DNA of 8,620 bases from a bacterium (GCA_013203085.1 JABMQX010000402.1:1-8620), one strand, 5' to 3'. Shown: positions 1 through 7,187, counted from the first letter of the stretch. Notes: generated by a model not told the origin, from the sequence alone. Translations and numbers: made by a program.

Positions 1-1275
1 ACCTGCGTCGGCGTGGGCATGGTTCCAGGTGAAGCCGGATTTCACCGCAAGCATGGTCGCATCATCTTCCCAGGAGGAACGGAGGATCGCCCACCCAATA
101 GCGGGATAGATGACCGATCTTGGCAGGTCCACAGATTCGGCCGCTTTACGATCGGCGTGATAATAGAGAACGCCCAGCGGTGTAGAGAGCCCTGGGTCAG
201 TGCGCTCAAGATACCATTGGAGCTTCCCATCCCCGTAACCGTTCGTCAGAAGCAACCTTACCGTCCCCGCAGCATTTCCGTGCAAGTTGTGGTCTCCGAA
301 GTTCACCGTTAGAAGTGCCGACGTCGTCGGATAGCAGGTGTGCAGAAAGAAATCGCCTGCCTTCTCGAGAAGCGGAATCGCCGGTGGCGGGGAGTTGGGG
401 AACGTATTAGAGTAGGCGAGACGGAAAATGAGATATTCCGACAAGGCGTAATTGGCGTAGCCGACGCTCTCGTAAAAGGCACCCCCGCCATCGAAATTAG
501 GGCTTTTGTTCTGCAGAACGTTGCCTTGATACGAGAACCACAGCGGGAAACCGCGGGACACTCGTTCCACCCACTTCTCCGCTCGCGGGTCGTCTCCCAA
601 CAGAGAGAGAGCCGCCACGCCTGCCTCCGCCACGCATACACTCCACCAGTTATGCCCCATAGAATCCAGGGCGTGAATTCGCTTCTCCGGCAGAATCCAA
701 TCGTTCAGCGTCGGAAGTATTCCCAGCCGGACCATCCCCTCAGCGATCCTCTCTCGGTCTTCCGGCGAGAGGTAATCATGAATGCAATCGTACCCGACTC
801 CGAATCCGTAACAGAACCGCGCCGTGTTGAGTTCCGAGTGCCAGGGGGGGTCTCGTCTCGCGAGGCCCTCACCGCCCCACCGGTTGTATCCGCTGTAGTA
901 AAGGAGAGCCTGCCGGAGCTTTTCGGCGTAGCGCTTTTCGCCCGTCACCTGATAGACCAGACCGAGGGTTTGCCCCATATCGCTCACCTGGGAACTGGGC
1001 CTCCCGTAGTTCCCGTGCTGCCCTTTCCCACTTTCGGCATATTCTTTCGAGACAAAGTCCGCGCCCAGCAAACGCTCCGCCCGCTGCCGCAACTTCAGCC
1101 ACCCCTCCCTTACAGCCTTTTCCTCCTCAATCTGCTGGCGGAGTCGCTCAATCCTCTCTGTATCGAAGAACAACCGCGGACGCGAGATTCTCCATCCCTC
1201 GGCAGTTCCCTCACCCACAATCGTGACACATAGCAAACTTGCAACGAACACAGTCAACCTACGCATAGCACCCAT
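1..1275 (-). CDS. Heparinase II/III-family polysaccharide lyase-like protein, exported; partial, C-terminus beyond the window
   Basis: The reading frame is open for 425 codons and runs off the left edge. The start at 1275 is chosen because a strong Shine-Dalgarno run (ggaggaggg, 1282-1290) lies six bases upstream; a second in-frame ATG at 1266 is less well placed. Residues 1-25 form a signal peptide (MRRL, then a hydrophobic core, with likely cleavage after GTA), so the protein should be exported. The body looks like the alpha-toroid of heparinase II/III-type lyases: MGHNWWS at 206-212 (H208, N209, W210) and FDGGGAFYESVGY at 261-273. FGDHN (326-330) and FTWNHAHADAG (415-425) then begin the beta-sandwich domain (the PF07940 type), which continues outside. 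Family members cleave uronic-acid polysaccharides by beta-elimination; the substrate (heparin-like, alginate or other) cannot be told. It lies last in a minus-strand gene set, 136 bases after the peptidase-like gene. Confidence 0.85.
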   Translation of the reverse strand, partial: MGAMRRLTVFVASLLCVTIVGEGTAEGWRISRPRLFFDTERIERLRQQIEEEKAVREGWLKLRQRAERLLGADFVSKEYAESGKGQHGNYGRPSSQVSDMGQTLGLVYQVTGEKRYAEKLRQALLYYSGYNRWGGEGLARRDPPWHSELNTARFCYGFGVGYDCIHDYLSPEDRERIAEGMVRLGILPTLNDWILPEKRIHALDSMGHNWWSVCVAEAGVAALSLLGDDPRAEKWVERVSRGFPLWFSYQGNVLQNKSPNFDGGGAFYESVGYANYALSEYLIFRLAYSNTFPNSPPPAIPLLEKAGDFFLHTCYPTTSALLTVNFGDHNLHGNAAGTVRLLLTNGYGDGKLQWYLERTDPGLSTPLGVLYYHADRKAAESVDLPRSVIYPAIGWAILRSSWEDDATMLAVKSGFTWNHAHADAG

Positions 1276-1411
1276 TAGCAACCCTCCTCCTACCGAACAC
1301 TGTGGGCCTTTGCCGAAAGCCTTCAGCTCTCAAGTCTCTTTTTCTCTTGCTCGGCTCCTTCGCCCTCCCGCGGCGAGGCAAGACTTTTCGTCTGCCGCCT
1401 TGTATGCGCCC

Positions 1412-2293
1412 TTAGATGACATGCCCCGCCATTCTCTCCAAAGAGTTCCTTACGCGGCCTCGCACCTCGTCCCACGACAACAAGGCAATATGTCTTAGGT
1501 CAATCTCGCGTTGCCACTCTCTGATGACTTCGTGCCCTAAGAAGTATCCGCATTGGCGGCGGCCCCGGATGCTGTACCAGGAGCCGAAGAATTCCCTGGC
1601 CTGCTTTCCTTGACCCACCGTTGTCAGGAACTTCGCGGCGAGCCACGCCCTGTTTTCGTTGCACCACTCCAGCCAGTTCTCTTGTCCGTGCCCTTCATGC
1701 CACATGTTGCTGCCCATGATTATGTGCTCGCACCGTTTGGCGAAACCCTCCTCGTAGAGCTGATAGAAAGGCCCTTCGTCGGGCGTCAAGCCGCTGATAG
1801 ATCGCCGCTGCTGGTGGAGGAGGTGGCCGAGCTCATGGGCGGTGAGCGCGGCGAGTGTCTCTTGTTGGGACCAGCCACACTCAGCGACGTTTTCCAGGCC
1901 GAACAGACAGGCAGGGACTCCCCCAAAACACGTTGCCCATCCCGCGCCACAACCAATTCCCACGTAAAGCACGAAGACGACATCGAAGTCCAGCGCCACG
2001 GTTTCCTGCGCTCTTTGGTACGTAGGTTCGAGACAGGACAATAGCCCCTCCCTTGCCTCGACCTTCAAAGGCAGCCGCTCTTGCAGGAACGGGAAGACCC
2101 GTTTTTTTGCCACCGCTCGCCAATCCACCCCTTGCTCAGCATAATTCTTTTGCTGCTTTGCCAGGAGCTCGGGCCACTGCGACATATAATCAGTGAGCCA
2201 GAGTTCTATCTGTGTCTCGAGTGGCTCGTTCCGGGCCTTCTCCCAGAACTTGATGAAAGCGGGGAACGTGTCAATGATTTCGCATCGAGGCAT
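1412..2293 (-). CDS. Putative zinc metallopeptidase with HEXXH motif (DUF2268-like)
   Basis: This 293-residue protein has no signal peptide and no clear membrane segment, so it is probably cytoplasmic. Seen in the sequence: a zinc-site motif HELGH at residues 153-157 preceded by the helix ETLAALTA, and a likely third ligand E182 in YEEGFAKRCE, 25 residues downstream. That is the HEXXH-plus-Glu arrangement of gluzincin-type peptidases. A glycine- and cysteine-rich strand region (VGIGCGAGWATCFGG, 111-125) precedes the motif, and GYFLGHEVI (249-257) lies near the C-terminus. The layout resembles the predicted Zn-dependent proteases of the DUF2268 type; the exact family is inference and the substrate is unknown. 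The ATG at 2293 has a modest GAGG seven bases upstream. The gene ends with TAA and lies 130 bases after the methyltransferase on the same strand, behind two stem-loops, so co-transcription is uncertain. Confidence 0.75.
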   Translation of the reverse strand: MPRCEIIDTFPAFIKFWEKARNEPLETQIELWLTDYMSQWPELLAKQQKNYAEQGVDWRAVAKKRVFPFLQERLPLKVEAREGLLSCLEPTYQRAQETVALDFDVVFVLYVGIGCGAGWATCFGGVPACLFGLENVAECGWSQQETLAALTAHELGHLLHQQRRSISGLTPDEGPFYQLYEEGFAKRCEHIIMGSNMWHEGHGQENWLEWCNENRAWLAAKFLTTVGQGKQAREFFGSWYSIRGRRQCGYFLGHEVIREWQREIDLRHIALLSWDEVRGRVRNSLERMAGHVI

Positions 2294-2377
2294 GGTTTCG
2301 CCTCAACCGGTCATGTTGTCCGAGCTTCCAAGTGTATCTGAGGTCGCCGAAGCCGCTTTCGCAAGAGCAGTGCGGAA

Positions 2378-2412
2378 GAGGACCACTGTTACAGGCGGGC
2401 GCAGTGTTCCTC
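2378..2412 (-). other. Stem-loop in the gap between the methyltransferase and peptidase genes
   Basis: Arms of 11 bases (2378-2388 and 2402-2412) are complementary at 10 of 11 positions around a 13-base loop. On the minus strand it begins 11 bases after the methyltransferase TAA. It is not followed by a run of T on that strand (the next bases are TTCCGCACTG), so it is not a textbook intrinsic terminator. It could instead be a weak terminator, an mRNA-end stabiliser or a processing site. Confidence 0.4.
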
Positions 2413-2415
2413 GGT

Positions 2416-2432
2416 GTCCGGCATTACCGGAC
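2416..2432 (-). other. Short stem-loop carrying the methyltransferase stop codon in its loop
   Basis: GTCCGG (2416-2421) and CCGGAC (2427-2432) form a perfect 6-bp, GC-rich stem around a 5-base loop. On the minus strand the loop reads TAATG and contains the methyltransferase stop codon (2426-2424). It lies three bases from the larger stem-loop at 2378-2412. There is no T-tract, so a role in termination is not supported by itself. Confidence 0.35.
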
Positions 2433-3197
2433 GGAGGGCTTCCGGGCGCCAATGACCGCCTCACCGAGCTCTTGCCAGTGTATCTCAACCTCCTCAAAGC
2501 CGCACCGCTCCAATTGGCCGATGTGAAACCGCTTCGGCTGTCCGTCCTCAGTTCCTTCCCAAAAGGCTGCTTCGTTCCGCAACGCCAGTAAATCGAGTCG
2601 GTTTAACTCGCGCCCCAGATCCTCCCAGAAGCCGTTCCAGTCGTCAGCTCCTGTTTTGCGAAAAGCTTTCTGGTGCTTCTCCTGCAGAATTTTCCGGTAG
2701 AGGGCCTGGGTCCGCGGGTTGTCACTTGCGATGTGGTCGGAGTTCATGAACCAGCCGCCGGGCTTCAGCGCGCCATAAATGCGCCCGTACGTTTCGGCCA
2801 GGTGTTCCGCGTTCAGCCAGTGGAGCGCGGTGGCGGAAAGGACCAGATCGAAAACTTCCTCATAGCCCTTCCACCAGCCGCCTTCACGGATGTCAGCGAG
2901 CAGAAACTGAATGCGGTCGGTCGTCCCTTTGGCCACCTGCTGTCCTATTGCGACCAGAACCGGATCAAAGTCCACGGCGACGATGAGGCCATTTGCATGG
3001 CGCCGTAGCGCCAAGAACGCTAATGAACCCGGGCCACAGCCCAGATCAAGAATCCACAGTTTGTCCTCGCGTGGCAAGCCGGGCAATTCAAGCATGAGAG
3101 CGAAGCGATACAGCCGCTGCGGAATGTAGCAATTTTGCATCGCCTCCCACCGTTCGAACCAGAGATGCCAATCCAGGTCAAAATCAGGCAGCGTCAT
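2424..3197 (-). CDS. Class I SAM-dependent methyltransferase
   Basis: This 257-residue protein has a complete Rossmann-type methyltransferase core. Motif I is ILDLGCGPG at residues 49-57. The acidic residue ending strand 2, which should bind the SAM ribose, is D76 in VAVDFD. ADIRE (101-105) is the adenine-contacting acidic motif, FDLVLSATALHWL (116-128) is strand 4, and LKPGGWFMNSD (144-154) is the post-motif strand. The class is secure; the methyl acceptor is not. The ATALHWL stretch recalls small-molecule methyltransferases of the trans-aconitate or ubiquinone-biosynthesis type. I start it at 3197 rather than at an in-frame ATG at 3293. The 3197 ATG overlaps the TGA of the upstream small reading frame (ATGA), and the 32 residues before it look like an out-of-phase read of that frame. 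A purine-rich AGGAAAAGGG lies 11 bases upstream. Translation is probably coupled to the small gene. Confidence 0.9.
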   Translation of the reverse strand: MTLPDFDLDWHLWFERWEAMQNCYIPQRLYRFALMLELPGLPREDKLWILDLGCGPGSLAFLALRRHANGLIVAVDFDPVLVAIGQQVAKGTTDRIQFLLADIREGGWWKGYEEVFDLVLSATALHWLNAEHLAETYGRIYGALKPGGWFMNSDHIASDNPRTQALYRKILQEKHQKAFRKTGADDWNGFWEDLGRELNRLDLLALRNEAAFWEGTEDGQPKRFHIGQLERCGFEEVEIHWQELGEAVIGARKPSVR

Positions 3198-3472
3198 GAG
3201 CCGCGGGTCCCTTTTCCTGCTCTGATCTCTTGGGCGTGGTCCCACCCAATATCGCGCAGTTTCTGAATTTCCCAAGTCGTTCCTGCAAACCACTCGCCTT
3301 CTCGGCAGCCTTCAGTCTATATCTGTGCTTCTTCATTGACAAGGACAGTTTCAGCCTCTGGCCGGGCAGGCGCGCCATCGGAAAACCGATTGGCAGCCGC
3401 CCACTTCCGCAGTAAGGTGTCAAAATCGCGTGCGAAAGCTCTGCAGGGCTTAGAAAACCCACCCCATGCCAT
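3194..3472 (-). pseudogene. Small unrecognised gene interrupted by one in-frame TAG
   Basis: From an ATG at 3472 (GGAAGGG just upstream) the frame reads 51 codons, starting MAWGGFSKPCRAFARDFDTL and containing LLRKWAAANRF. It then meets TAG at 3319-3317. The same frame continues without a break for 40 more codons, including REGEWFAGTTWEIQKLRDIG, to a TGA at 3196-3194 that overlaps the methyltransferase ATG as ATGA. The protein-like composition on both sides of the TAG and the operon-like junction suggest one gene of about 92 residues with a single premature stop; CAG to TAG would explain it. I do not recognise the family. Alternatives are a real 51-residue protein followed by dead sequence, read-through or recoding of TAG, or a sequencing error. 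No confirmed gene in this window ends in TAG, but the sample is small. Confidence 0.5.
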
Positions 3473-3490
3473 TTTCCCTTCCGATTGTTC

Positions 3491-3520
3491 TTGGCGAAGG
3501 CACAGGAAAGATACTATAAA
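3491..3520 (+). promoter_or_regulatory. Candidate sigma70-type promoter of the glycerate kinase-kdsB-pyrG-MEMO operon
   Basis: TTGGCG (3491-3496, 4 of 6 matches to the -35 consensus) and TATAAA (3515-3520, 5 of 6 for the -10) are separated by 18 bases. The pair lies about 50 bases before the GTG start of the glycerate kinase, in the only sizeable non-coding gap upstream of the operon. The same AT-rich patch read on the minus strand gives TATAGT, so it may also serve the divergent small gene, though the -35 there is poor. This assumes a housekeeping sigma factor like that of E. coli. Confidence 0.35.
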
Positions 3521-3571
3521 GGATTGAAACGGTCTGCGAAACCCGCTTGTGAACTTTCCGGTGATAGCACG

Positions 3572-4831
3572 GTGAAAATAGTCGTTGCCTCCGATTCGTT
3601 TAAGGGAAGCCTGAGCGCCGCGCAGGTGGCTGCCGCCATCGCAGAAAGCATCCGCAGCCTTCATCCTCAATGGGAAACGGTGCAGGCGCCCGTTGCTGAC
3701 GGCGGTGAGGGGACCGTGGATGCTGTGCTCACCGCTATGCCAGGCCGGCGTATTTCAGTGACCGTCAAATCGCCGCTGTTGACAGATGTGGCCGCGGAGT
3801 TCGCGGTTCTTCACGACGGCAGAACAGCCGTCATCGAGATGGCTCAGGCTTCCGGTCTGACACTCGTCCCTGAAAGCCAGCGAAATCCGTTGCTGACGAC
3901 AACCTTCGGCACAGGGCAGTTGGTCATGCGGGCGATCGAAGAAGGGTGCACGCGTATCTTCATCGGGATAGGGGGAAGCGCGACTGTGGACGGCGGAGGG
4001 GGAATGGCAACCGCCCTCGGAGTTAGGCTCCTCGACGCCGAGGGAAAGGAAATCCCCTTCGGCGGGGGGAACCTCAGCCACCTCCAAAAGATTGATTTGT
4101 CGGGAAGGATTGACATTTCCGGCGTTAGAGTAACTGCCCTGTCGGATGTGACCAATCCGCTCCTGGGCGAGAATGGCGCGGCCAGGGTTTTCGCACCTCA
4201 AAAAGGCGCTACACCTGAAATGGTTGAACTTCTCGAGCGAAACCTTGCACACCTAGCTCAGGTCATCAAGAGGAACATCGGTGTTGACGTTGCCGAAGTC
4301 CCGGGCGCCGGCGCCGCCGGCGGACTTGGCGCGGGCATTCTCGCATTCCTTAACGGAGATATCGAATCCGGAATCGCCGCAATTATTGACCTTGTTGCCC
4401 TTCGGGAAAAGATTCGCGGCGCAGACCTCGTCATCACCGGAGAGGGAAAGCTCGATCAACAAACCGCGAGAGGAAAGGCGCCCGTCGGCGTCGCGGAGGT
4501 TGCTTCCGAGCTCGGCGTGCCGGCCATCGCCATCTGCGGCAGTTTCGGAGAGGGAGCGGCGGAGGCTGCAGAAGATCACTTCCTTTCAGTCATCAGCCTT
4601 GCCGAAATCGCAGAGTCTCCGGACGAGTCCATGTGCCGCCCGAAACAGCTTCTCAAGGAGGCGGTAGCACGTTTCCTCGCCGACAATCCACCGCCCTGGA
4701 GAAAAAGCTCGCCCCGCGTCAGATGGTCAGTTCGCCCCTCTGCGTCCTCTGCGGTTCCATCCCGAGCCTGGAGAAGAACTCACCGCAGAGAGCGCGGAGA
4801 GCGCAGAGAAAGCCTTGGAGGACTTGAATGA
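3572..4831 (+). CDS. glxK: Glycerate 2-kinase (GlxK/GarK family) with a repeat-derived C-terminal tail
   Basis: It phosphorylates D-glycerate with ATP to 2-phosphoglycerate, a cytoplasmic reaction feeding lower glycolysis and PEP. The family (PF02595) is shown by DSFKGSL (8-14), PVADGGEGT (40-48), GIGGSATVDGGGG (132-144), ALSDVTNPLLG (189-199), PGAGAAGGLG (244-253) and GEGKLDQQTARGKAPVGVA (290-308). The start is the GTG at 3572, giving MKIVVASDSFKGS as in the family, with GGTGA seven bases upstream; the frame is open to an ATG at 3485, but those codons do not look like part of the protein. The protein has 419 residues against a usual 375-385. Family similarity ends near residue 370 (AVARFL). 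The rest is a basic Arg/Ser-rich tail, mostly encoded by an inverted 9-base repeat (4735-4812). The TGA overlaps the kdsB ATG (ATGA). The symbol glxK is by family only; garK is the paralogue name. Confidence 0.93.
   Translation: MKIVVASDSFKGSLSAAQVAAAIAESIRSLHPQWETVQAPVADGGEGTVDAVLTAMPGRRISVTVKSPLLTDVAAEFAVLHDGRTAVIEMAQASGLTLVPESQRNPLLTTTFGTGQLVMRAIEEGCTRIFIGIGGSATVDGGGGMATALGVRLLDAEGKEIPFGGGNLSHLQKIDLSGRIDISGVRVTALSDVTNPLLGENGAARVFAPQKGATPEMVELLERNLAHLAQVIKRNIGVDVAEVPGAGAAGGLGAGILAFLNGDIESGIAAIIDLVALREKIRGADLVITGEGKLDQQTARGKAPVGVAEVASELGVPAIAICGSFGEGAAEAAEDHFLSVISLAEIAESPDESMCRPKQLLKEAVARFLADNPPPWRKSSPRVRWSVRPSASSAVPSRAWRRTHRRERGERRESLGGLE
4735..4812. repeat. Inverted repeat of 9-base CTCTGCGTC/CGCAGAGAG units
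   Basis: The left arm has two 9-base units in tandem (ctctgcgtc, 4738-4746; ctctgcggt, 4747-4755). The right arm has three units in reverse orientation (cgcagagag, cgcggagag, cgcagagaa; 4784-4810). CTCTGCGGT at 4747-4755 pairs perfectly with ACCGCAGAG at 4782-4790 across a 26-base loop, and CTCTGCG at 4738-4744 can pair with CGCAGAG at 4802-4808. It resembles the dispersed CGCAGAG-type repeats seen in many environmental genomes; that comparison is from memory. Because the unit is 9 bases, it stays in frame and is read as the Arg/Glu/Ser-rich end of the glycerate kinase. It ends five bases before the kdsB Shine-Dalgarno sequence. Confidence 0.75.
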
Positions 4832-5583
4832 TGTCGAAGCCCAGAATCGTCGGAATCATCCCTGCCAGATATGAGTCCGGGCGCCTCCCTGCCAAACTCC
4901 TCGCGGACATATGCGGGAAGCCCATGATTCAGCGCACCTACGAAGGCGCAGCAAAAGCCTCCCTCCTTTCCGGCCTGATCGTCGGCGCCGACGATCAAAG
5001 GATCATTGATGCCGTCCAGTCGTTCGGCGGAAAAGCTGTCATAACCTCCACCTCCCATCGCTCCGGTACGGAAAGATGCGCCGAGGTGGCCGCGGACCTC
5101 GACTGCGACATCATCGTCAACGTCCAGGGCGACGAGCCCCTCATCCAGGCCGAGGTCGTTGACGAAGCGGCAAGACTCCTCATCGAAGACCCACTCCCCG
5201 AAATGGCGACCCTCGCCTCCAAGACCGACATCGAGGATGAGCTCTTCGACAGGTCCGTCGTCAAGGTCGTCTTTGATGTCAAAGGGTACGCCCTTTACTT
5301 TTCCCGAGCCCCGATTCCCCACTCCAAAACCGGAGTTCTCAAACGGGGCATAGACTACTACCGCCACATCGGCATCTACGCTTATCGCAGAGACTTCCTT
5401 CTCCACTACGTCAACCTTCCCCGGTCCGACCTCGAAACCGCTGAAGAGCTGGAACAACTCCGCGCTCTTGACAACGGGTACCAGATCAAGGTAGGTGTTG
5501 TTGAGCACTATTCATTGAACGTGGATACTCCGGAGCACCTGGAGAAAGTAAGGAAAATCGTATGGCAAAATTCATCTTCATAA
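4828..5583 (+). CDS. kdsB: 3-deoxy-manno-octulosonate cytidylyltransferase (CMP-KDO synthetase)
   Basis: It joins KDO and CTP into CMP-KDO plus pyrophosphate, the activation step before KDO is added to lipid A (EC 2.7.7.38, cytoplasmic). The 251 residues match the usual family length. Motifs in order: nucleotide-binding IIPARYESGRLPAK (10-23; the more usual LPGK is LPAK here), HRSGTERCAEV (77-87), VNVQGDEPLI (97-106) with the metal-binding Asp, YFSRAPIP (157-164), YRHIGIYAYRRDFL (178-191), ETAEELEQLRALDNG (203-217) and NVDTPEHLEKV (231-241). The start at 4828 has GGAGG (4817-4821) six bases upstream; the next codon is also ATG (4831) and is almost equally possible. It overlaps the glycerate kinase stop by 4 bases and pyrG by 22 bases, so it should be translationally coupled on both sides. 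It identifies the organism as an LPS- or KDO-bearing Gram-negative. Confidence 0.97.
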   Translation: MMSKPRIVGIIPARYESGRLPAKLLADICGKPMIQRTYEGAAKASLLSGLIVGADDQRIIDAVQSFGGKAVITSTSHRSGTERCAEVAADLDCDIIVNVQGDEPLIQAEVVDEAARLLIEDPLPEMATLASKTDIEDELFDRSVVKVVFDVKGYALYFSRAPIPHSKTGVLKRGIDYYRHIGIYAYRRDFLLHYVNLPRSDLETAEELEQLRALDNGYQIKVGVVEHYSLNVDTPEHLEKVRKIVWQNSSS

Positions 5584-7187
5584 CCGGCGGAGTGGTCTCT
5601 TCCCTCGGAAAGGGTCTGACCGCGGCCTCGATCGCGAACCTCCTCGAAAACAGAGGGCTCAAGCTCACCCTCCTCAAACTGGACCCCTACCTCAACGTGG
5701 ACCCCGGCACAATGAGTCCCTATCAGCACGGCGAGGTTTACGTTACCGACGACGGAGCCGAGACAGACCTCGACCTCGGCCATTATGAGAGGTTCACATC
5801 CGTCCGCCTCTGTCAACAGAACAACTCCACATCCGGCCAGATTTACGAAGCTATTCTCTCTAAAGAGCGCAAGGGCGAGTTCCTCGGAAAAACCGTCCAG
5901 GTCATCCCCCACGTCACAGATGAAATCAAGAGAAGGATAACTTCTCTTGCGGACGACATTGACCTGGTGATTACCGAAGTGGGGGGGACCGTCGGCGATA
6001 TCGAAGGGTTGCCTTTTCTGGAGGCTGTCCGCCAACTTCGCTTCGACGTCGGCCCGGGCAACAGCATTCACATTCACCTGACCTATGTTCCGTACATTCG
6101 CGCCGCCCGCGAGATAAAAACCAAACCTACTCAGCACAGTGTCACCAAGCTTCGAGAGATAGGCATCCAACCCGATATTCTCATCTGCCGTACCGAGAAA
6201 CACCTCACCGCGGAAATCCGCGCAAAAATCGCCCTGTTCTGCAACGTCGCAATCGAATCTGTTATCGAAGAAACCGACGTCCGGGAGACCATCTACGAAC
6301 TCCCCATCATGCTCAAGAACGAAGGAGTGGATGACATCATCACGGGCCTCCTTCATCTCGATTGCAGGGAGAGCGACGTTTCGGTCTGGGAGAAAATCGT
6401 CCAGACCGTCCGACACCCCAAAAGCGTTGTCACCATTGCGGTTGTCGGCAAGTACATCGAGCACCAGGACGCCTACAAGAGCATTTACGAAGCCATTGAC
6501 CATTCCGGGATCAGCAACGACTGCAAAGTGAATGTGCTCCGCGTTGATTCCGAGAAGATAGAAAAGAGGGGCCCTGACGACCTTCTTAAACAAGCTCATG
6601 GTGTTCTCGTGCCCGGCGGCTTCGGCCAAAGGGGCATCGAAGGGAAAATCGCCGCCATAGGCTATGCCCGCGTAAATCGAATTCCTTTTCTCGGAATCTG
6701 CTTGGGGATGCAGTGCGCAGTCATTGAGTTCGCCAAAAACGTCTGTGATCTTCCGAATGCCAACAGCACGGAGTTCGATCCCGAAACTCCCCACCCCGTC
6801 ATTAGCCTTCTCTCTGAGCAAAGAGAGGTTGTCCACCTCGGCGGAACGATGCGCCTCGGCGCCTACCCTTGCGTTATCAAGCCCGGCACTAAGACATTCG
6901 GCGCCTACCAGCAAGACTCCATAAGCGAGCGCCATCGGCACCGTTACGAGATGAACTTCGAATGCCACCAAGTCCTCGAGCAAAACGGCCTCCTTCTCAC
7001 CGGAACATCTCCGGACGGCAAACTCGCCGAAATCGTCGAACTCGCCGACCACCCCTGGTTCGTCGCCTGCCAGTTTCACCCCGAATTCAAATCGAAGCCG
7101 ACCGCCGCCCATCCACTCTTCCGCGGACTTGTCAGAGCCGCTATGGAACGGGCTTCCTCGCTCGGCCACGTCCGAGAGAGCAAATGA
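5562..7187 (+). CDS. pyrG: CTP synthase (glutamine-hydrolysing)
   Basis: It converts UTP to CTP with ATP and glutamine-derived ammonia (EC 6.3.4.2), as a cytoplasmic tetramer. The 541 residues are full length (E. coli 545). The N-terminal amidoligase domain shows the P-loop GGVVSSLGKG (9-18), YLNVDPGTMSPYQHGEVYV (43-61) and TDDGAETDLDLGHYERF (62-78). The C-terminal class I glutaminase domain shows the oxyanion region PGGFGQRG (351-358), the nucleophile C380 in LGICLGMQ, HRHRYEMN (458-465), and H506 with E508 in QFHPEF, completing the triad. The start at 5562 is set by MAKFIFITGG and by AAGGA seven bases upstream, inside the end of kdsB (22-base overlap). Its stop overlaps the next start as ATGA. 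Placement beside kdsB fits a need for CTP in CMP-KDO synthesis; a kdsB-pyrG pair is also known in Chlamydia. Confidence 0.98.
   Translation: MAKFIFITGGVVSSLGKGLTAASIANLLENRGLKLTLLKLDPYLNVDPGTMSPYQHGEVYVTDDGAETDLDLGHYERFTSVRLCQQNNSTSGQIYEAILSKERKGEFLGKTVQVIPHVTDEIKRRITSLADDIDLVITEVGGTVGDIEGLPFLEAVRQLRFDVGPGNSIHIHLTYVPYIRAAREIKTKPTQHSVTKLREIGIQPDILICRTEKHLTAEIRAKIALFCNVAIESVIEETDVRETIYELPIMLKNEGVDDIITGLLHLDCRESDVSVWEKIVQTVRHPKSVVTIAVVGKYIEHQDAYKSIYEAIDHSGISNDCKVNVLRVDSEKIEKRGPDDLLKQAHGVLVPGGFGQRGIEGKIAAIGYARVNRIPFLGICLGMQCAVIEFAKNVCDLPNANSTEFDPETPHPVISLLSEQREVVHLGGTMRLGAYPCVIKPGTKTFGAYQQDSISERHRHRYEMNFECHQVLEQNGLLLTGTSPDGKLAEIVELADHPWFVACQFHPEFKSKPTAAHPLFRGLVRAAMERASSLGHVRESK

Noticed and set aside
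340..1233. Plus-strand open frame of 297 codons
   Set aside because: The minus strand here reads as a heparinase II/III-family protein with a signal peptide and family motifs. The plus frame is its shadow and is basic and featureless.
1356..1378. GC-rich hairpin (CCTTCGCC with GGCGAGG) between the peptidase and heparinase genes
   Set aside because: The stem is bulged and no T-run follows on the minus strand, so it does not support a terminator call.
3198..3293. Longer N-terminus for the methyltransferase (ATG at 3293)
   Set aside because: The 32 added residues are an off-phase read of the upstream small gene; the ATGA junction at 3197 is the better start.
3184..3462. Minus-strand 92-codon frame starting with GTG near the methyltransferase start
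   Set aside because: It is out of phase with the protein-like frame at 3472-3194, lacks a ribosome binding site of note, and its sequence is the off-frame read of that gene.
4780..5508. Minus-strand frame of 242 codons opposite kdsB
   Set aside because: It is antisense to clearly functional kdsB codons and shows no motif.
5508..7169. Antisense open frame of 553 codons opposite pyrG
   Set aside because: pyrG is certain from its full set of motifs. The opposite frame stays open because the sense gene avoids codons that are stops on the other strand; its translation shows no recognisable motif.
6962..7183. Longer N-terminus for the MEMO protein (ATG at 6962)
   Set aside because: It lies wholly inside the pyrG glutaminase domain in another frame and reads as Pro/Arg-rich noise.
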